DNA of 64,000 nucleotides, taken from assembly GCF_016907435.1 (NCBI RefSeq), contig NZ_JAFBBZ010000001.1:124001-188000 (forward strand), written 5' to 3'. The number at the start of each line of letters is the position of its first letter. Within the stretch, counting starts at the first letter, position 1. This DNA comes from Nocardioides salarius. GTDB lineage: Bacteria > Actinomycetota > Actinomycetes > Propionibacteriales > Nocardioidaceae. The notes beneath the pieces are model-generated. The model worked only from the letters and a program-made list of their open reading frames with translations. It searched no databases and was not told the DNA's origin. Positions 12,822-23,999 of the stretch are shown here, piece by piece. Both the position numbers and the translations under genes were made by a program.

Positions 12822-14009
12822 ATGCGCATCCTGCACACCTCCGACTGGCACCTGGGCCGGTCCTTCCACCGTGAGGGGATGCTCACGCACCAGGCCGCCT
12901 ACCTCGACCACCTGCTCGAGGTCGTCGAGAGCGAGCAGGTCGACGTGGTGCTGGTCGCCGGCGACGTCTACGACCGGGCCCTGCCCCAGGTCGACGCCGT
13001 CCGCCTGGCCGACGAGACGCTGTCGCGGCTCGCCGCGTCGCGCGCCCGGGTGGTGATCAGCAGCGGCAACCACGACTCCGCGCGCCGCCTGGGCTTCAGC
13101 TCACGGCTCATCGACGCCGCGGGGGTCCACCTGCGCACCGACCCGGCGGGCGTGGGCGTGCCCGTGCTGCTCGGCGACGAGCACGGCGAGGTCGCGGTGC
13201 ACGCGCTGCCCTACCTCGACCCCGACGCGGTGCGCGAGCCGTGGGGGCTGGGCTCCCGCTCCCACGAGGCGGCGCTCGGCGAGGCGATGCGGCGCGTGCG
13301 CGCCGACCTGGCCACCCGCCCGCGGGCCCGGTCGGTCGTGATGGCGCACGCCTTCGTCGGCGGCTCCGTCGACACGGTGCGTCCCAGCGACTCCGAGCGC
13401 GACATCAGCGTCGGCGGCGTCTCGCTGGTGCCGACCTCGCTCTTCGAGGGCGTCGACTACACCGCCCTGGGCCACCTGCACGGGCACCACGTGCTGTCCG
13501 AGACCGTGCGCTACTCCGGCTCCCCGCTGGCCTACTCCTTCTCCGAGGCCGAGCACCGCAAGGGATCCTGGCTGGTCGACCTGGGCCCCGACGGCGTCCG
13601 GGCCGCCGAGTTCGTCGAGGCACCGGTGCCACGCCCGCTGGCCCGGCTGCGCGGCACGATCGAGGCGCTGCTCAGCGACCCGGCGCTCGAGCGGCACGAG
13701 CACTCCTGGGTGCAGGTGAGCCTCACCGACGACGAGCGCCCGGTGCAGGCCATGGACCGGCTGCGGCGCCGCTTCCCGCACACGATGGTGCTCTCCTTCG
13801 AGGGCCGCGTCCCCGGTCTCGGCGCCCTGCCCGCGCGCCCGAGCACCGGACGCAGCGACCACGACGTGGTCGCCGACTTCGTGCGCACCGTGCGGGGCAC
13901 CGGCCCCAGCGACGCCGAGAGCGCCCTGCTGCGCGAGGCCGTCGAGTCGTGCTGCGAGGACTCCACCGCCGACCCGGTCGCCACGTCCCCAGAGCGCGAG
14001 GCCGGCTGA
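12822..14009 (+). CDS. sbcD: Exonuclease SbcCD nuclease subunit SbcD
   Basis: The 395-aa protein carries the Mre11/SbcD calcineurin-like phosphoesterase motifs in order: DWHLGR near residue 8, AGDVYDR, SSGNHDS and GHLHGHH. These bind two metal ions for cleavage of DNA hairpins and double-strand ends. The last A of its TGA stop codon is the first base of the sbcC start codon, so the two subunits are translationally coupled. The start at 12822 sits 7 nt behind a TAGCGT -10 box. Confidence 0.95.
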   Translation: MRILHTSDWHLGRSFHREGMLTHQAAYLDHLLEVVESEQVDVVLVAGDVYDRALPQVDAVRLADETLSRLAASRARVVISSGNHDSARRLGFSSRLIDAAGVHLRTDPAGVGVPVLLGDEHGEVAVHALPYLDPDAVREPWGLGSRSHEAALGEAMRRVRADLATRPRARSVVMAHAFVGGSVDTVRPSDSERDISVGGVSLVPTSLFEGVDYTALGHLHGHHVLSETVRYSGSPLAYSFSEAEHRKGSWLVDLGPDGVRAAEFVEAPVPRPLARLRGTIEALLSDPALERHEHSWVQVSLTDDERPVQAMDRLRRRFPHTMVLSFEGRVPGLGALPARPSTGRSDHDVVADFVRTVRGTGPSDAESALLREAVESCCEDSTADPVATSPEREAG

Positions 14010-17000
14010 TGCGCCTGCACCGCCTCGAGATCACCGCCTTCGGCCCCTTCCCCGACACCGTCGAGGTCGACCTCGACCGGCTCAGCGAGAGCGGGCTGTT
14101 CCTGCTCACCGGCCCCACCGGCGCCGGCAAGACCAGCGTCCTCGACGCCGTGTGCTTCGCGCTCTACGGCGACGTGCCCGGCGAGCGCTCGAGCGCCAAG
14201 CGGCTGCGCTGCGACCAGGCCGCCCCCGGCGTGGCCCCCCGTGTCGAGCTCGAGCTGACCATCTCCGGCCGGCGCTTCCGGGTGGTCCGCTCCCCGGCCT
14301 GGGAGCGGCCCAAGAAGCGCGGCACCGGCACGACCACCGAGCCCGCCCACGTGGTGCTGGCCGAGCGACGCGACGAAGCGTGGGAGACCCTGTCCACCCG
14401 GCTCGACGAGACCGGCTACCTCGTCGGTGACCTGCTCGGCATGAACCTGGTCCAGTTCACCCAGGTGGCACTCCTCCCCCAGGGCCGCTTCCAGGCCTTC
14501 CTGCGCGCCCGCTCCGACGAGCGCCACCGGCTGCTCCAGCAGCTCTTCCGCACCGGGCGCTTCGAGCAGGTGGAGGCCTGGCTCAAGGATCGCCGGGTGC
14601 GGCTGCGGCGGCGTTCGCAGGAGGCCGAGGAGCAGGTCGCCGACCTCACCAGCCGGCTGAGCGAGGCCGCGCGCGCCGACCTGCCCGGTGCAAGCACCGC
14701 CGACGGCGACGGCGACGGCGACGACACTGCAGCCCCCGACCTGGGGCTGCTGGCCGACGACGGCAGCCTCCAGGCGTGGGCCGACGACCTCACCGCCTCG
14801 ACCGCGCGGGCCCTGACCAGTCGCCGGGTCGACCTCGAGCAGGCCGTGGCCGCCGAGGCCGAGGCTGCGCAGGTCCTCGACCTGGCCCGCGAGCGCAGCG
14901 CCCTGCACGAGCGCCACCGCCTGGCCCTCGTCGAGCAGGACGGCCTGGCCGCGGCAGCGACCCGCCAGCGCGCCGACCTCGAGCGGCTGGCGGGCGCGCG
15001 CCGGGCGGCCGTGGTGGCGCCCCTGGCGCGACTGGCCCGGCGAGCCGACGACCGGGCGGCGAGCGCCGCCGCCCGGGTCGAGGCGTGCCGGGAGGTCGCG
15101 ACAGCCGTCCTCGATGACCAGCACCTCCTCGACGACCCGACCGCCCTCGCTGCCGCCCACCGCGAGGCCCGCGCCACCCTCAGCACCCTCGAGGCGGTGC
15201 GCCCGCGGCTGCGTCGGCTCCACGAGGCCGCGGTGCGCCTCGACGACCTGCGCCGCGTCCACGAGCGCGACCTGCACCAGGTCGACGAGCTCGAGGCCGA
15301 GCTGGCCCGCCTGCCCGACGCGGTGCGCGGGGCGCGCGAGCACCACGCAGGGCTGCTCGCCCGGGCCGAGCGCGCCGACGACCTCGAGGAGCGGCTCGAG
15401 GTCGTGCTCGCCCGGGTCGGCGCCCACGACCAGGTCGCGACCCTGACGACCACCGCCGCCCAGGCGCGCCTGGAGTGGCTCGAGGCCCGGGAGGCGGCGA
15501 TGCTCGCCCACGAGCACCTGCTCGGTGTCCGCGAGGCCCGCATCGAGTCCATGGCCGCCGAGCTCGCCGGCGGCCTGGCCGCCGGCGGCTGCTGCCCCGT
15601 CTGCGGCTCCGCCGAGCACCCTGCCAAGGCCGTCGCCGCGGCCGGCGCCGCCGATGCCGGCGCCGAGCGCGCCGCCCAGCGCGGCCTCGACGACGCGAAG
15701 GCCCACGAGCACCTGCTCGACACCCGCCACCGCGACCTGCTCGTGCGGCTCGAGGTGGAGCGCGAGCGCACCGGCGGCCAGGACCGCGCCGAGCTCGTCG
15801 AGGAGGCCGCCCGCCTGCGCGCCCGGCTGGCCGAGGCCGCCGAGGCGCGCACCGCCCGCTCCAGCGCCGCCCACCGGCTCGCCGACCTCGAGCAGGCCAT
15901 GGCCGACGCCTCGCGGCGCCACACCGCCCTGCTGGCGGAGCGAGCCGGCCGCGAGGCCCACATCGCCGCGCTGGACCAGGAGGTGGCCTCGACCCGGGGC
16001 GAGGTCGTCGACGCGCTCGAGGGGGCCGAGGCCCGGGCCGCGGCCGACGACGAGCAGGAGACCCACGCCGACGCCCTGGCCCGGCGGCTCGAGTCGCTGC
16101 TCGAGCACCACCGCGCCCGCTCCGGTGCCGCCGAGGAGCTGTGCACGGCCCTGGACGCGCTCGACGCCGCCCGGCAGGCCGCCCGGGAGGCCGGGCACGC
16201 CGCGGAGCAGGCCGCCCACCAACAGGGGCTCGCCGACGTCGAGGCCGCGGAGGCGGCCTACCTCGACGAGGTGGGGGTGCGCTCCCTCGAGCAGCGCACC
16301 AGCGAGCACCAGCGCCGCCTCGACCGCGTCGAGCAGGTGCTCGCCGAGGTGGCCCGGCGGCTCGAGGAGCTGCCCGACCTGCCGGGTCCGAACGATCGGC
16401 CCGGTCTGGACGGCCTGCCAGGACTGGAGGCGGCGCACCGGTCCGCTCGCCGCCACGCCGAGGGGGTCGGCGCCGAGGTCGCCACGCTCGCGGCGCGCCA
16501 CGAGAGGCTCGAGGGCCTGGCAGCAGGGCTCGCGGAGAGGCTGCGGGCCTGGGCCCCGCTGCGCGCCGCCCTCGCGCTGGCGACCCGGCTGGGCACCTTC
16601 GTCGAGGGCCGCTCGGCCGACAACCACCTGCAGATGCGCCTGTCCGCCTACGTCCTGGCCTACCGGCTCTCCCAGGTGGTGGCGGCCGCCAACGAGCGCC
16701 TGGCCCGCATGTCGGAGCACCGCTACAGCCTCGAGCACACCGCCCAGCGCGGAGCCGGCGAGACCCGGGGCGGGCTGAGCCTGCGGGTGCGCGACGACTG
16801 GTCCGGCGAGGCCCGCGACCCCGCGACGCTGTCGGGCGGCGAGACGTTCGTGGTGTCCCTGGCCCTCGCGCTGGGCCTCGCCGACGTCATCACCGCCGAG
16901 GCAGGTGGCGCCGAGCTCGACACGCTCTTCGTCGACGAGGGCTTCGGGTCCCTCGACGCCGAGACCCTCGAGGACGTGATGGACGTCCTCGACTCGCTGC

Positions 17001-17128
17001 GCGAGGGTGGCCGGGTCGTCGGCGTGGTCAGCCACGTCGCCGAGATGCGCGACCGGATCCCCACCCAACTGCGGGTGCACAAGTCGCGCAGCGGGTCGAG
17101 CCTCGTGGTCGCGGCGGCCGGTCTGTAG
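14009..17128 (+). CDS. sbcC: Exonuclease SbcCD ATPase subunit SbcC
   Basis: The 1039-aa SMC-like ATPase has Walker A GPTGAGKTS near residue 34, long coiled coils rich in Ala, Glu and Arg, a zinc hook CPVCG near residue 528, the ABC signature LSGGETFVVS, and Walker B LFVDEGFGSLD near the C-terminus. It partners with SbcD to process DNA ends and hairpins. A short Gly-Asp run (GDGDGD, about residues 232-237) sits in the first coil. The start codon shares one base with the sbcD stop. Confidence 0.95.
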   Translation: MRLHRLEITAFGPFPDTVEVDLDRLSESGLFLLTGPTGAGKTSVLDAVCFALYGDVPGERSSAKRLRCDQAAPGVAPRVELELTISGRRFRVVRSPAWERPKKRGTGTTTEPAHVVLAERRDEAWETLSTRLDETGYLVGDLLGMNLVQFTQVALLPQGRFQAFLRARSDERHRLLQQLFRTGRFEQVEAWLKDRRVRLRRRSQEAEEQVADLTSRLSEAARADLPGASTADGDGDGDDTAAPDLGLLADDGSLQAWADDLTASTARALTSRRVDLEQAVAAEAEAAQVLDLARERSALHERHRLALVEQDGLAAAATRQRADLERLAGARRAAVVAPLARLARRADDRAASAAARVEACREVATAVLDDQHLLDDPTALAAAHREARATLSTLEAVRPRLRRLHEAAVRLDDLRRVHERDLHQVDELEAELARLPDAVRGAREHHAGLLARAERADDLEERLEVVLARVGAHDQVATLTTTAAQARLEWLEAREAAMLAHEHLLGVREARIESMAAELAGGLAAGGCCPVCGSAEHPAKAVAAAGAADAGAERAAQRGLDDAKAHEHLLDTRHRDLLVRLEVERERTGGQDRAELVEEAARLRARLAEAAEARTARSSAAHRLADLEQAMADASRRHTALLAERAGREAHIAALDQEVASTRGEVVDALEGAEARAAADDEQETHADALARRLESLLEHHRARSGAAEELCTALDALDAARQAAREAGHAAEQAAHQQGLADVEAAEAAYLDEVGVRSLEQRTSEHQRRLDRVEQVLAEVARRLEELPDLPGPNDRPGLDGLPGLEAAHRSARRHAEGVGAEVATLAARHERLEGLAAGLAERLRAWAPLRAALALATRLGTFVEGRSADNHLQMRLSAYVLAYRLSQVVAAANERLARMSEHRYSLEHTAQRGAGETRGGLSLRVRDDWSGEARDPATLSGGETFVVSLALALGLADVITAEAGGAELDTLFVDEGFGSLDAETLEDVMDVLDSLREGGRVVGVVSHVAEMRDRIPTQLRVHKSRSGSSLVVAAAGL

Positions 17129-17131
17129 GTT
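17126..17131 (+). promoter_or_regulatory. -10 box of tldD overlapping the sbcC stop codon
   Basis: TAGGTT contains the TAG stop of sbcC and is followed by 7 nt and the ATG at 17139. It would give tldD a leaderless message independent of sbcDC. Confidence 0.45.
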
Positions 17132-17138
17132 CACCTCC

Positions 17139-18676
<1,538 letters not shown>

Positions 18677-18677
<1 letters not shown>

Positions 18678-20092
18678 TGACCTCCCCGAGCCACGCCACG
18701 CACCGCACCACCCCGCAGTCGCTGGTCGAGCAGGGCCTGGCCGCGAGCGTGGCCGACGACTGCGTCGTGATCGTGCGCGACACCACCAGCGCCAACCTGC
18801 GCTGGGCCAACAACACCCTGACCACCAACGGCGTCGCCCACGGGGTGCAGGTCAGCGTCGTCTCGTTCGTGCGCGGGGCCGACGGCGTCGGCACCGGCAC
18901 AGTCTCTTCGACCGCGACCACCCAGGCGCAGGTCACCGAGCTGGTGCGCGCCGCCGACGCCGCGGCCCGCAGCGCCGACCCGGCCGAGGACGCCGCCGAG
19001 CTGGTGCGCGACCGCGTCTCCCCCGACTGGGAGGAGTCGCCAGTGACCACCGACGTGCACACCTACTCGGCCTTCGCGCCCGCCCTCGGCGAGGCCTTCG
19101 GGCGCGCCCGCGCCGAGGCCCGGGTGCTCTACGGCTTCATCAGCCACGAGGTCGCCACCACCTACCTGGGCTCGACGACCGGGCTGCGGCTGCGCCACGT
19201 CCAGCCCACCGGCCACTACGGGTGCACCGGCAAGGACGCCGCCCTCACGCAGAGCGCCTGGGTCGGGGGCGCCACCCGCGACGTCAGCGACGTCGACGCG
19301 CTCGCCATGGACGCCGCCGTCGCCGAGCGTCTCGCCTGGGGCGCGCGCGGGCGCCACGACCTGCCAGCGGGGCGCTACGACACGATCCTCCCGCCGTCGT
19401 CGGTCGCCGACCTGCTGGTCTCGACCTACTGGGCCGCCGGCGCGCGGGTGGCCCACGAGGGCCAGTCGGTCTTCAGCGGTCGCGGCGGCGGCACCCGGAT
19501 CGGCGAGCAGGTGGCCTCCTCGGGGGTGCACCTCTACTCCGATCCCGCCCACCCGGGCCTGGAGTGCGCGCCCTTCGTGGCCGCCGCCTCCTCCTCCAAC
19601 GAGACCTCGGTCTTCGACAACGGCCTGGGCCTGGCGCGCACCGACTGGATCCGTGACGGCCGGCTCGAGGCGTTGGCGCAGACGCGGCACTCGGCCGGGC
19701 TCACCGACCAACCGGTGACGCCGTACGTCGACAACCTGGTGCTCGACGTCGACGGCGGTGCCGGGCGGCTCGACGACCTCGTCGCCGGCACCGAGCGCGG
19801 CCTGCTGCTGACCTGCCTGTGGTACATCCGCGAGGTCGACCCGCAGTCGCTGCTGCTCACCGGCCTGACCCGCGACGGCGTCTACCTGGTCGAGGACGGG
19901 GAGGTGCGCGGCCTGGTCAACAACTTCCGGTTCAACGAGAGCCCGGTCGACCTGCTGCAGCGCTTCTCGGCAGCCTCGGCGACGGTGCCCAGCTTCAGCC
20001 GCGAGTGGGGCGACGACTACTTCAGCCGCACCGCCACCCCAGCGCTGCGGGTGCCCGACTTCAACATGTCGAGCGTATCGCAGGCCCTGTAA
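18677..20092 (+). CDS. TldE/PmbA-type metalloprotease partner subunit
   Basis: The 471-aa protein belongs to the TldD/PmbA family but lacks the HExxxH zinc motif, as expected of the TldE (PmbA) subunit. It starts at an ATG that overlaps the tldD stop by one base, so the two are made together. It is the last gene before the lower-GC island; no clear terminator follows, but an inverted repeat lies at 20175-20259. Confidence 0.9.
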
Positions 20093-20174
20093 CCGGGTGT
20101 GTCCCTAGTGAGACCGAAACGCACTCACCTGCCGAGGTCCGTGGAGCCCAGGGACTCCGCTCCGGGCCCGTAGC

Positions 20175-20259
20175 CGAACGGGCACAACGCTTCGCCAGGC
20201 AGCCCCGACACCGGCTCTCCGCAGGGGCGCACGGCGCGACGGGCTGTTGTGCCCGTTCG
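20175..20259. repeat. 14-bp perfect inverted repeat at the left edge of the island
   Basis: CGAACGGGCACAAC at 20175-20188 is repeated in exact inverted form at 20246-20259, enclosing 57 nt. The total span of 85 nt and the inner edges ending AAC / starting GTT recall an integron attC site, but each core has one mismatch to the consensus and the pairing extends outward, which is not typical. It could equally be a remnant of a mobile element. Confidence 0.5.
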
Positions 20260-20359
20260 ACTACGACCTGTTCCAGCGGAACTGACGCGGGGCTGGCATC
20301 CGACTCTGCCGATGAGCGGCCGGGTGGCGAAGGTCGCCGGAGTGACTCAGGCTGACGTC

Positions 20360-20793
20360 ATGAGCGCAAGCGCCGCCCAAGCTGACGCCTTCTACCGCGA
20401 GGCACTAGAGCATCAACTCGTCTGGGGCATCAGGGACGCCGACGGCTTCCCCGCCCCCGAAACGCCGCAGGGGCGCGGCGCGCGATGCCGTTCTGGTCGC
20501 TGAGGAGTCGAGCCGAGCGCATCACCAGCGCCGTCCCGGCCTACGACGGGTTCGAGGTGGTGCCTGTTCCGCTCGACGAGTGGCGCGGTCGCTGGCTCTC
20601 AGGACGTGGGCGCGACAGGCTCCGTGTGGGGCTCAACTGGCCAGGCGAGAGCGCCACAGGACATGACCTGGCTCCGAACGAGGTGGAGCAGAACCTAGTG
20701 CACGGCGGACCTGTTAGTGATCGCTCACACCGCGACCCGCAAGATCGTGCCAAAGAGCGTGGGCACTGGCTCGGAAACTCAGTGGTGAGCTAG
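20360..20793 (+). pseudogene. DUF2750 family protein, broken by a frameshift
   Basis: The first part reads MSASAAQADAFYREAL and continues to DADGFPAP in the frame of 20360. The second part, from the ATG at 20485, reads MPFWSLRSRAERI, EVVPVPLDEW and GLNWPGESATG in another frame. Joined, they follow the DUF2750 pattern without a gap. The break lies in the GC-rich run 20471-20484 and fits loss of one base. A sequencing or assembly error in this run is a real alternative. The function of DUF2750 is unknown. Confidence 0.7.
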
Positions 20794-20819
20794 CCGCCGC
20801 TCGTGCCACGGTGCCAACC

Positions 20820-21599
20820 ATGGCGAACGACGAGGCGTTGAACAGAGCGGCGGAAGTAAACGAGCAGTTCCGCTCGACCGAGTTGTCGGCTGAGACAGTC
20901 ACTCGACCCGCCGGGCCACACACCCAGACCGTGCATTCATTCCTGCGGCACCTTCGCGAGAAGGGCCTGGACTGCGTTCCCCAGCCGATTTCGCTAGACG
21001 ATGAGACCGAGACACTTCGCTTCATTGAGGGTGATAGCGGCGGTGATGGTTGGAAGAACCAGCACGACGAGCAGGGGTTGCGCTCGGCAGCGAAGTTGCT
21101 GCGACGAATTCACGACGCCTCTGCTGACTGGGTGCCACCCGACAACGCCGTGTTTGCCACTCCGATGGCCGAGGGCGGTGACGTCTACGTCAATGGGGAT
21201 CCCGGACCTTGGAACTTCGTCTGGCGGGACGGAGAGGCGGTCGCGCTCATCGACTGGGACTTCCTTCACCGCGCGCCCAGGCTCGACGACGTGGCGTACG
21301 CCCTTCTGTGGTTCGCCCCGATGCGGGACGACGAGGCGGCGCTCACGTGGCACCACTTCGCGCAAGTACCCAACCGCCGCGCGCGCATCGAGACTTTCCT
21401 AGACGCCTACGGGATACCGGCTGATTTCGACGTCGCCGACGCCGTTGCCCGACGCCGCCACGCGACCATCGACCGCGTCCGATTCCTCGCGGACCAAGGG
21501 CAAGAACCTCAGAAGACCTGGGTCGCTGAGGGCAGCCTCGACGAAGAAGAAGCAGAGATTGCGTGGATCGAAGCGAACAGGTCTCTGTTCTCACGCTGA
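20820..21599 (+). CDS. Aminoglycoside phosphotransferase (APH) family kinase
   Basis: The 259-aa protein has the catalytic loop NGDPGPWNFVW (Asp and Asn of the Brenner motif) and the metal-binding ALIDWDF segment, followed by DDVAYALLWF, all typical of APH/choline-kinase-like phosphotransferases. The N-terminal lobe is short. The substrate is unknown; resistance should not be assumed. The ATG at 20820 is preferred, but a GTG at 20811 is also in frame. Base composition is markedly lower in GC than the flanking core genes. Confidence 0.8.
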   Translation: MANDEALNRAAEVNEQFRSTELSAETVTRPAGPHTQTVHSFLRHLREKGLDCVPQPISLDDETETLRFIEGDSGGDGWKNQHDEQGLRSAAKLLRRIHDASADWVPPDNAVFATPMAEGGDVYVNGDPGPWNFVWRDGEAVALIDWDFLHRAPRLDDVAYALLWFAPMRDDEAALTWHHFAQVPNRRARIETFLDAYGIPADFDVADAVARRRHATIDRVRFLADQGQEPQKTWVAEGSLDEEEAEIAWIEANRSLFSR

Positions 21600-21681
21600 C
21601 GCCATGCGCGAGGCAACTCCATCGGGACACGGTTGATGGATGGTCGCCTCCGACCATGCCAGTGTCGGGCTGGTCTGTCGG

Positions 21682-21900
21682 CTAGAACCAGAGGGACGTC
21701 TCGCCGGTGCCGTCACCGTACGTGCACTGGAACCCGAGCGGCTGCCAACTCCAGTCGTACGACACGGAGTCGTGCCTCGAACTGGCGGAGTCATCGCGGG
21801 AGCAGGCGGATTCCATCCGCCACCAGCCGACGCGGACGTACCCGGCAACGGCGACTGACAGCACCAGGAGCCCCACCACCGCCAAGACCAGCTTCTTCAC
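21682..21900 (-). CDS. Small membrane-anchored or secreted hypothetical protein
   Basis: The 72-aa protein starts MKKLVLAVVGLLVLSVAVAGY, an N-terminal membrane segment or signal anchor, followed by a small outer domain with two cysteines and a conserved-looking YDWSWQPLGFQCTYGDG stretch ending SLWF. I recall similar short proteins in other actinobacteria but know no function. It ends 83 nt from the convergent phosphotransferase gene. Confidence 0.7.
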   Translation of the reverse strand: MKKLVLAVVGLLVLSVAVAGYVRVGWWRMESACSRDDSASSRHDSVSYDWSWQPLGFQCTYGDGTGETSLWF

Positions 21901-22068
21901 GGAGGCACGGTATGCGATCGCCAGGACACGAAGCGTACGGCCACGCCGCGTAACCCGCGCGTCAGCGCGCGATCATCTGCCGCTGTCCACACGGTCCTGC
22001 CGAGTAGCGTGCGCGGCTGCCGATGAGCGGAAGTCGGGATGGGCCGCTGTGGCAGGGAGTCCGAGTGA

Positions 22069-22299
22069 TCAGTGTTGATCGAGCTCGCGCTTCTCAGCGG
22101 CTGCCCCCGCTCGAACTGCCGCCACGACGAGGAAGACGGCGAGGGCCCCAGACGCGATCGCCAGCAACCGCCAGTACCCGGGTGTGAGGATCGCGAGGGA
22201 GAATGTCGCGACCAAGGCGCCCATGGCGTAGTACACCAACACGTTGAACTTCGGGTTGTCTGTGGGCGGCCGCATCGGGCCCGGCACAGGACTGCTCAT
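22069..22299 (-). CDS. Small hypothetical protein with two membrane segments
   Basis: The 76-aa product has a proline-rich start, then two hydrophobic segments (about residues 20-40 and 45-66) separated by a short PGYWR turn, and a charged AEKRELDQH tail. No family is recognised. It lies alone in the low-GC island; the 168 nt between it and the 72-aa gene show no other feature. Confidence 0.6.
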   Translation of the reverse strand: MSSPVPGPMRPPTDNPKFNVLVYYAMGALVATFSLAILTPGYWRLLAIASGALAVFLVVAAVRAGAAAEKRELDQH

Positions 22300-22350
22300 G
22301 ACAGCAGATTAGAGCGTAGCCCGGTGAGATCCCGGCCCTGCGAGGTCGGC

Positions 22351-23865
22351 TCAGCCCCAGTCGTCGCGCCGCTTCTCCACCCGCCCCCGGGCCCCGAGCG
22401 CGGCGCGCTCGGCCTCCGCGGCCCGCGCCTGCTCCTGACCCACGAGCAGGCCGTAGGTGAAGTCGCTCTCGCCGTCCTCGCGGGCCAGCGCGGCGAGCCG
22501 GACCAGCTGCTCGCGCGCCACGACCGTGTCCTGCCGGGCGCCGAGCGCCGTGGTGACCTGCTTGGCCGCCTTGCGCAGTCGGCGGGCGGACTTGCCCGCC
22601 GCTGGCTCCAGGGCCTCCCCGGTGTAGCGCAGCCGCTTGGCCGCCTTGCGGGCCGCGTGCCAGGCCTCATCACGTCCGTCGCCGGTGGCCGCCTCCGCCG
22701 CGGCGAGCCGGTCGAGCAGGCGTGCGACGTCCTTGCGCACTCGGCGCGGCAGCCGCTTCCGGGCCTTGCGGTGAGCCGTGGCGGTCCAGGGCGGTGCCGA
22801 CGCCAGCTGCACGAGCCGGTCGACGAGCGCGAGGTAGCGCTCCGACTCGAGCGTGGCCTGCGCCGCGCGGAGGGCGTCGCGCGCGTCCGCGTCGAGCTCT
22901 CGGCGCACCCGCTGGCGCACCGGACCCACCAGGGCTTCGCGGGGCTGCTCGTCGAGCCGTTGCAGCAGGTGGTCGCGGGCCACCTGCGCGTCGCGCGCCG
23001 GCGCGAGCTCGCGGCCCAGCCACCTCAGCTCGTCGCGCAGCGGGTCGGTCACCTCGCGCTCGACCAGGGGCCGGAAGGTCGCCAGCGCCGTGCGTATCCG
23101 CCGGCAGGCGATCCTGGCCCGGTGCACCCCCTCGGGGTCACCACGCCGGATCGCCACGTCCTGGCGCTGCAGCGTGTCGACCAGGGTGGCCAGCCGTGCG
23201 TGCAGCACCTGCGACGCGGGCCCCCTCCACGTGGGCCGGGGTGGCGCCTCGGGCGGGTCTGCCCGCTCGCCCAGCACCTGCACGACCTTGCGCTGCACCG
23301 GCGACCGGGCGACGCCGCTCGCACGCAGGTGCTCCTCCACCGCGTCCAGCAGGGCGGGGTCGCCGTCGACCAGCTCGACCTCCCACTCCCGCCAGGCGCT
23401 CTGCCGGTCCGTGCCGTCCTCGCCCGGCGCCTGACCCTCGACGCAGTCGTCGGAGACCTCCGCCAGCCGCCGGCCCTGGTCGTCCAGGAGGTCGGTCGTG
23501 CTGCGCCGCGTCACCACGGTGGCGACGGGGGCCAGCTCGGCGCCGCGGGTGCGGGCCAGCACGAGGCGGCGCAGCGCGACGGGCACGTGGTCGGTGCGTC
23601 GACCCAGCGGCGCGTGCACCTCGTCCCGGCCCTCGCCGGCCGGCAGCTTGAGGTGCCAGCCCGCGTCGGCTCCGCCGGTGCGGCGGCGCAGCGTGATCCC
23701 CGCCCGGACCAGCCGCAGGTCGGCGGTGTCGACGTACGTCGCTTCGAGCAGCGACTCCTGCGCCTCTCCCAGCTCGGCCACGCCGGCCACCCCGACGAGG
23801 CCCGGCAGCGCGAGGTCCGGCGGGACGGGGCCGAAGGTCCGCTCGATCTCGTGGTGCTCGCTCAC
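22351..23865 (-). CDS. CYTH and CHAD domain protein
   Basis: The 504-aa protein joins an N-terminal CYTH (triphosphate tunnel) domain to a C-terminal CHAD domain. CYTH strands include LLEATYVDTADLRL and ITLRRR. CHAD helices include HRARIACRRIRTALATFRPL and AARKAAKRLRYTGEAL, the basic helices that bind polyphosphate. Such proteins may bind or hydrolyse inorganic polyphosphate. The family's ExExK opening reads EIERTF here, so the usual lysine is replaced by threonine, which may weaken triphosphatase activity. GTG at 23865 is chosen because the domain begins there; the longer frame to 23985 reads low-complexity sequence. Confidence 0.9.
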   Translation of the reverse strand: MSEHHEIERTFGPVPPDLALPGLVGVAGVAELGEAQESLLEATYVDTADLRLVRAGITLRRRTGGADAGWHLKLPAGEGRDEVHAPLGRRTDHVPVALRRLVLARTRGAELAPVATVVTRRSTTDLLDDQGRRLAEVSDDCVEGQAPGEDGTDRQSAWREWEVELVDGDPALLDAVEEHLRASGVARSPVQRKVVQVLGERADPPEAPPRPTWRGPASQVLHARLATLVDTLQRQDVAIRRGDPEGVHRARIACRRIRTALATFRPLVEREVTDPLRDELRWLGRELAPARDAQVARDHLLQRLDEQPREALVGPVRQRVRRELDADARDALRAAQATLESERYLALVDRLVQLASAPPWTATAHRKARKRLPRRVRKDVARLLDRLAAAEAATGDGRDEAWHAARKAAKRLRYTGEALEPAAGKSARRLRKAAKQVTTALGARQDTVVAREQLVRLAALAREDGESDFTYGLLVGQEQARAAEAERAALGARGRVEKRRDDWG

Positions 23866-23999
23866 GTCCCCCGGTCTACCGGACGCACCTGTCCCCTGAC
23901 CACCACCGTGCGGGTGCGGTGCAACCGTGCGGCCCGCTCGCGCGTACTCCACCTGACAACCACCACCGCCCCTGCGGGGCAGCACCGAGAGGACGCACC

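Larger units (their letters stand above)
20093..22320. other. Lower-GC island with atypical base use
   Basis: Compared with the roughly 70-75% GC on both sides, this stretch is visibly richer in A and T and the codon third positions are mixed. It contains a long inverted repeat, a frameshifted DUF2750 gene, a phosphotransferase and two small membrane proteins. No integrase, transposase or tRNA boundary is visible. Horizontal acquisition is inferred from base composition only. Confidence 0.55.

Noticed and set aside
14701..14724. GGCGAC tandem repeat
   Set aside because: It lies inside sbcC and encodes a Gly-Asp run in the coiled-coil region; ordinary coding repeat.
20820..21599. Aminoglycoside resistance gene
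   Set aside because: Only the general APH fold and catalytic motifs are seen; the family includes many other kinases and no resistance context is visible.
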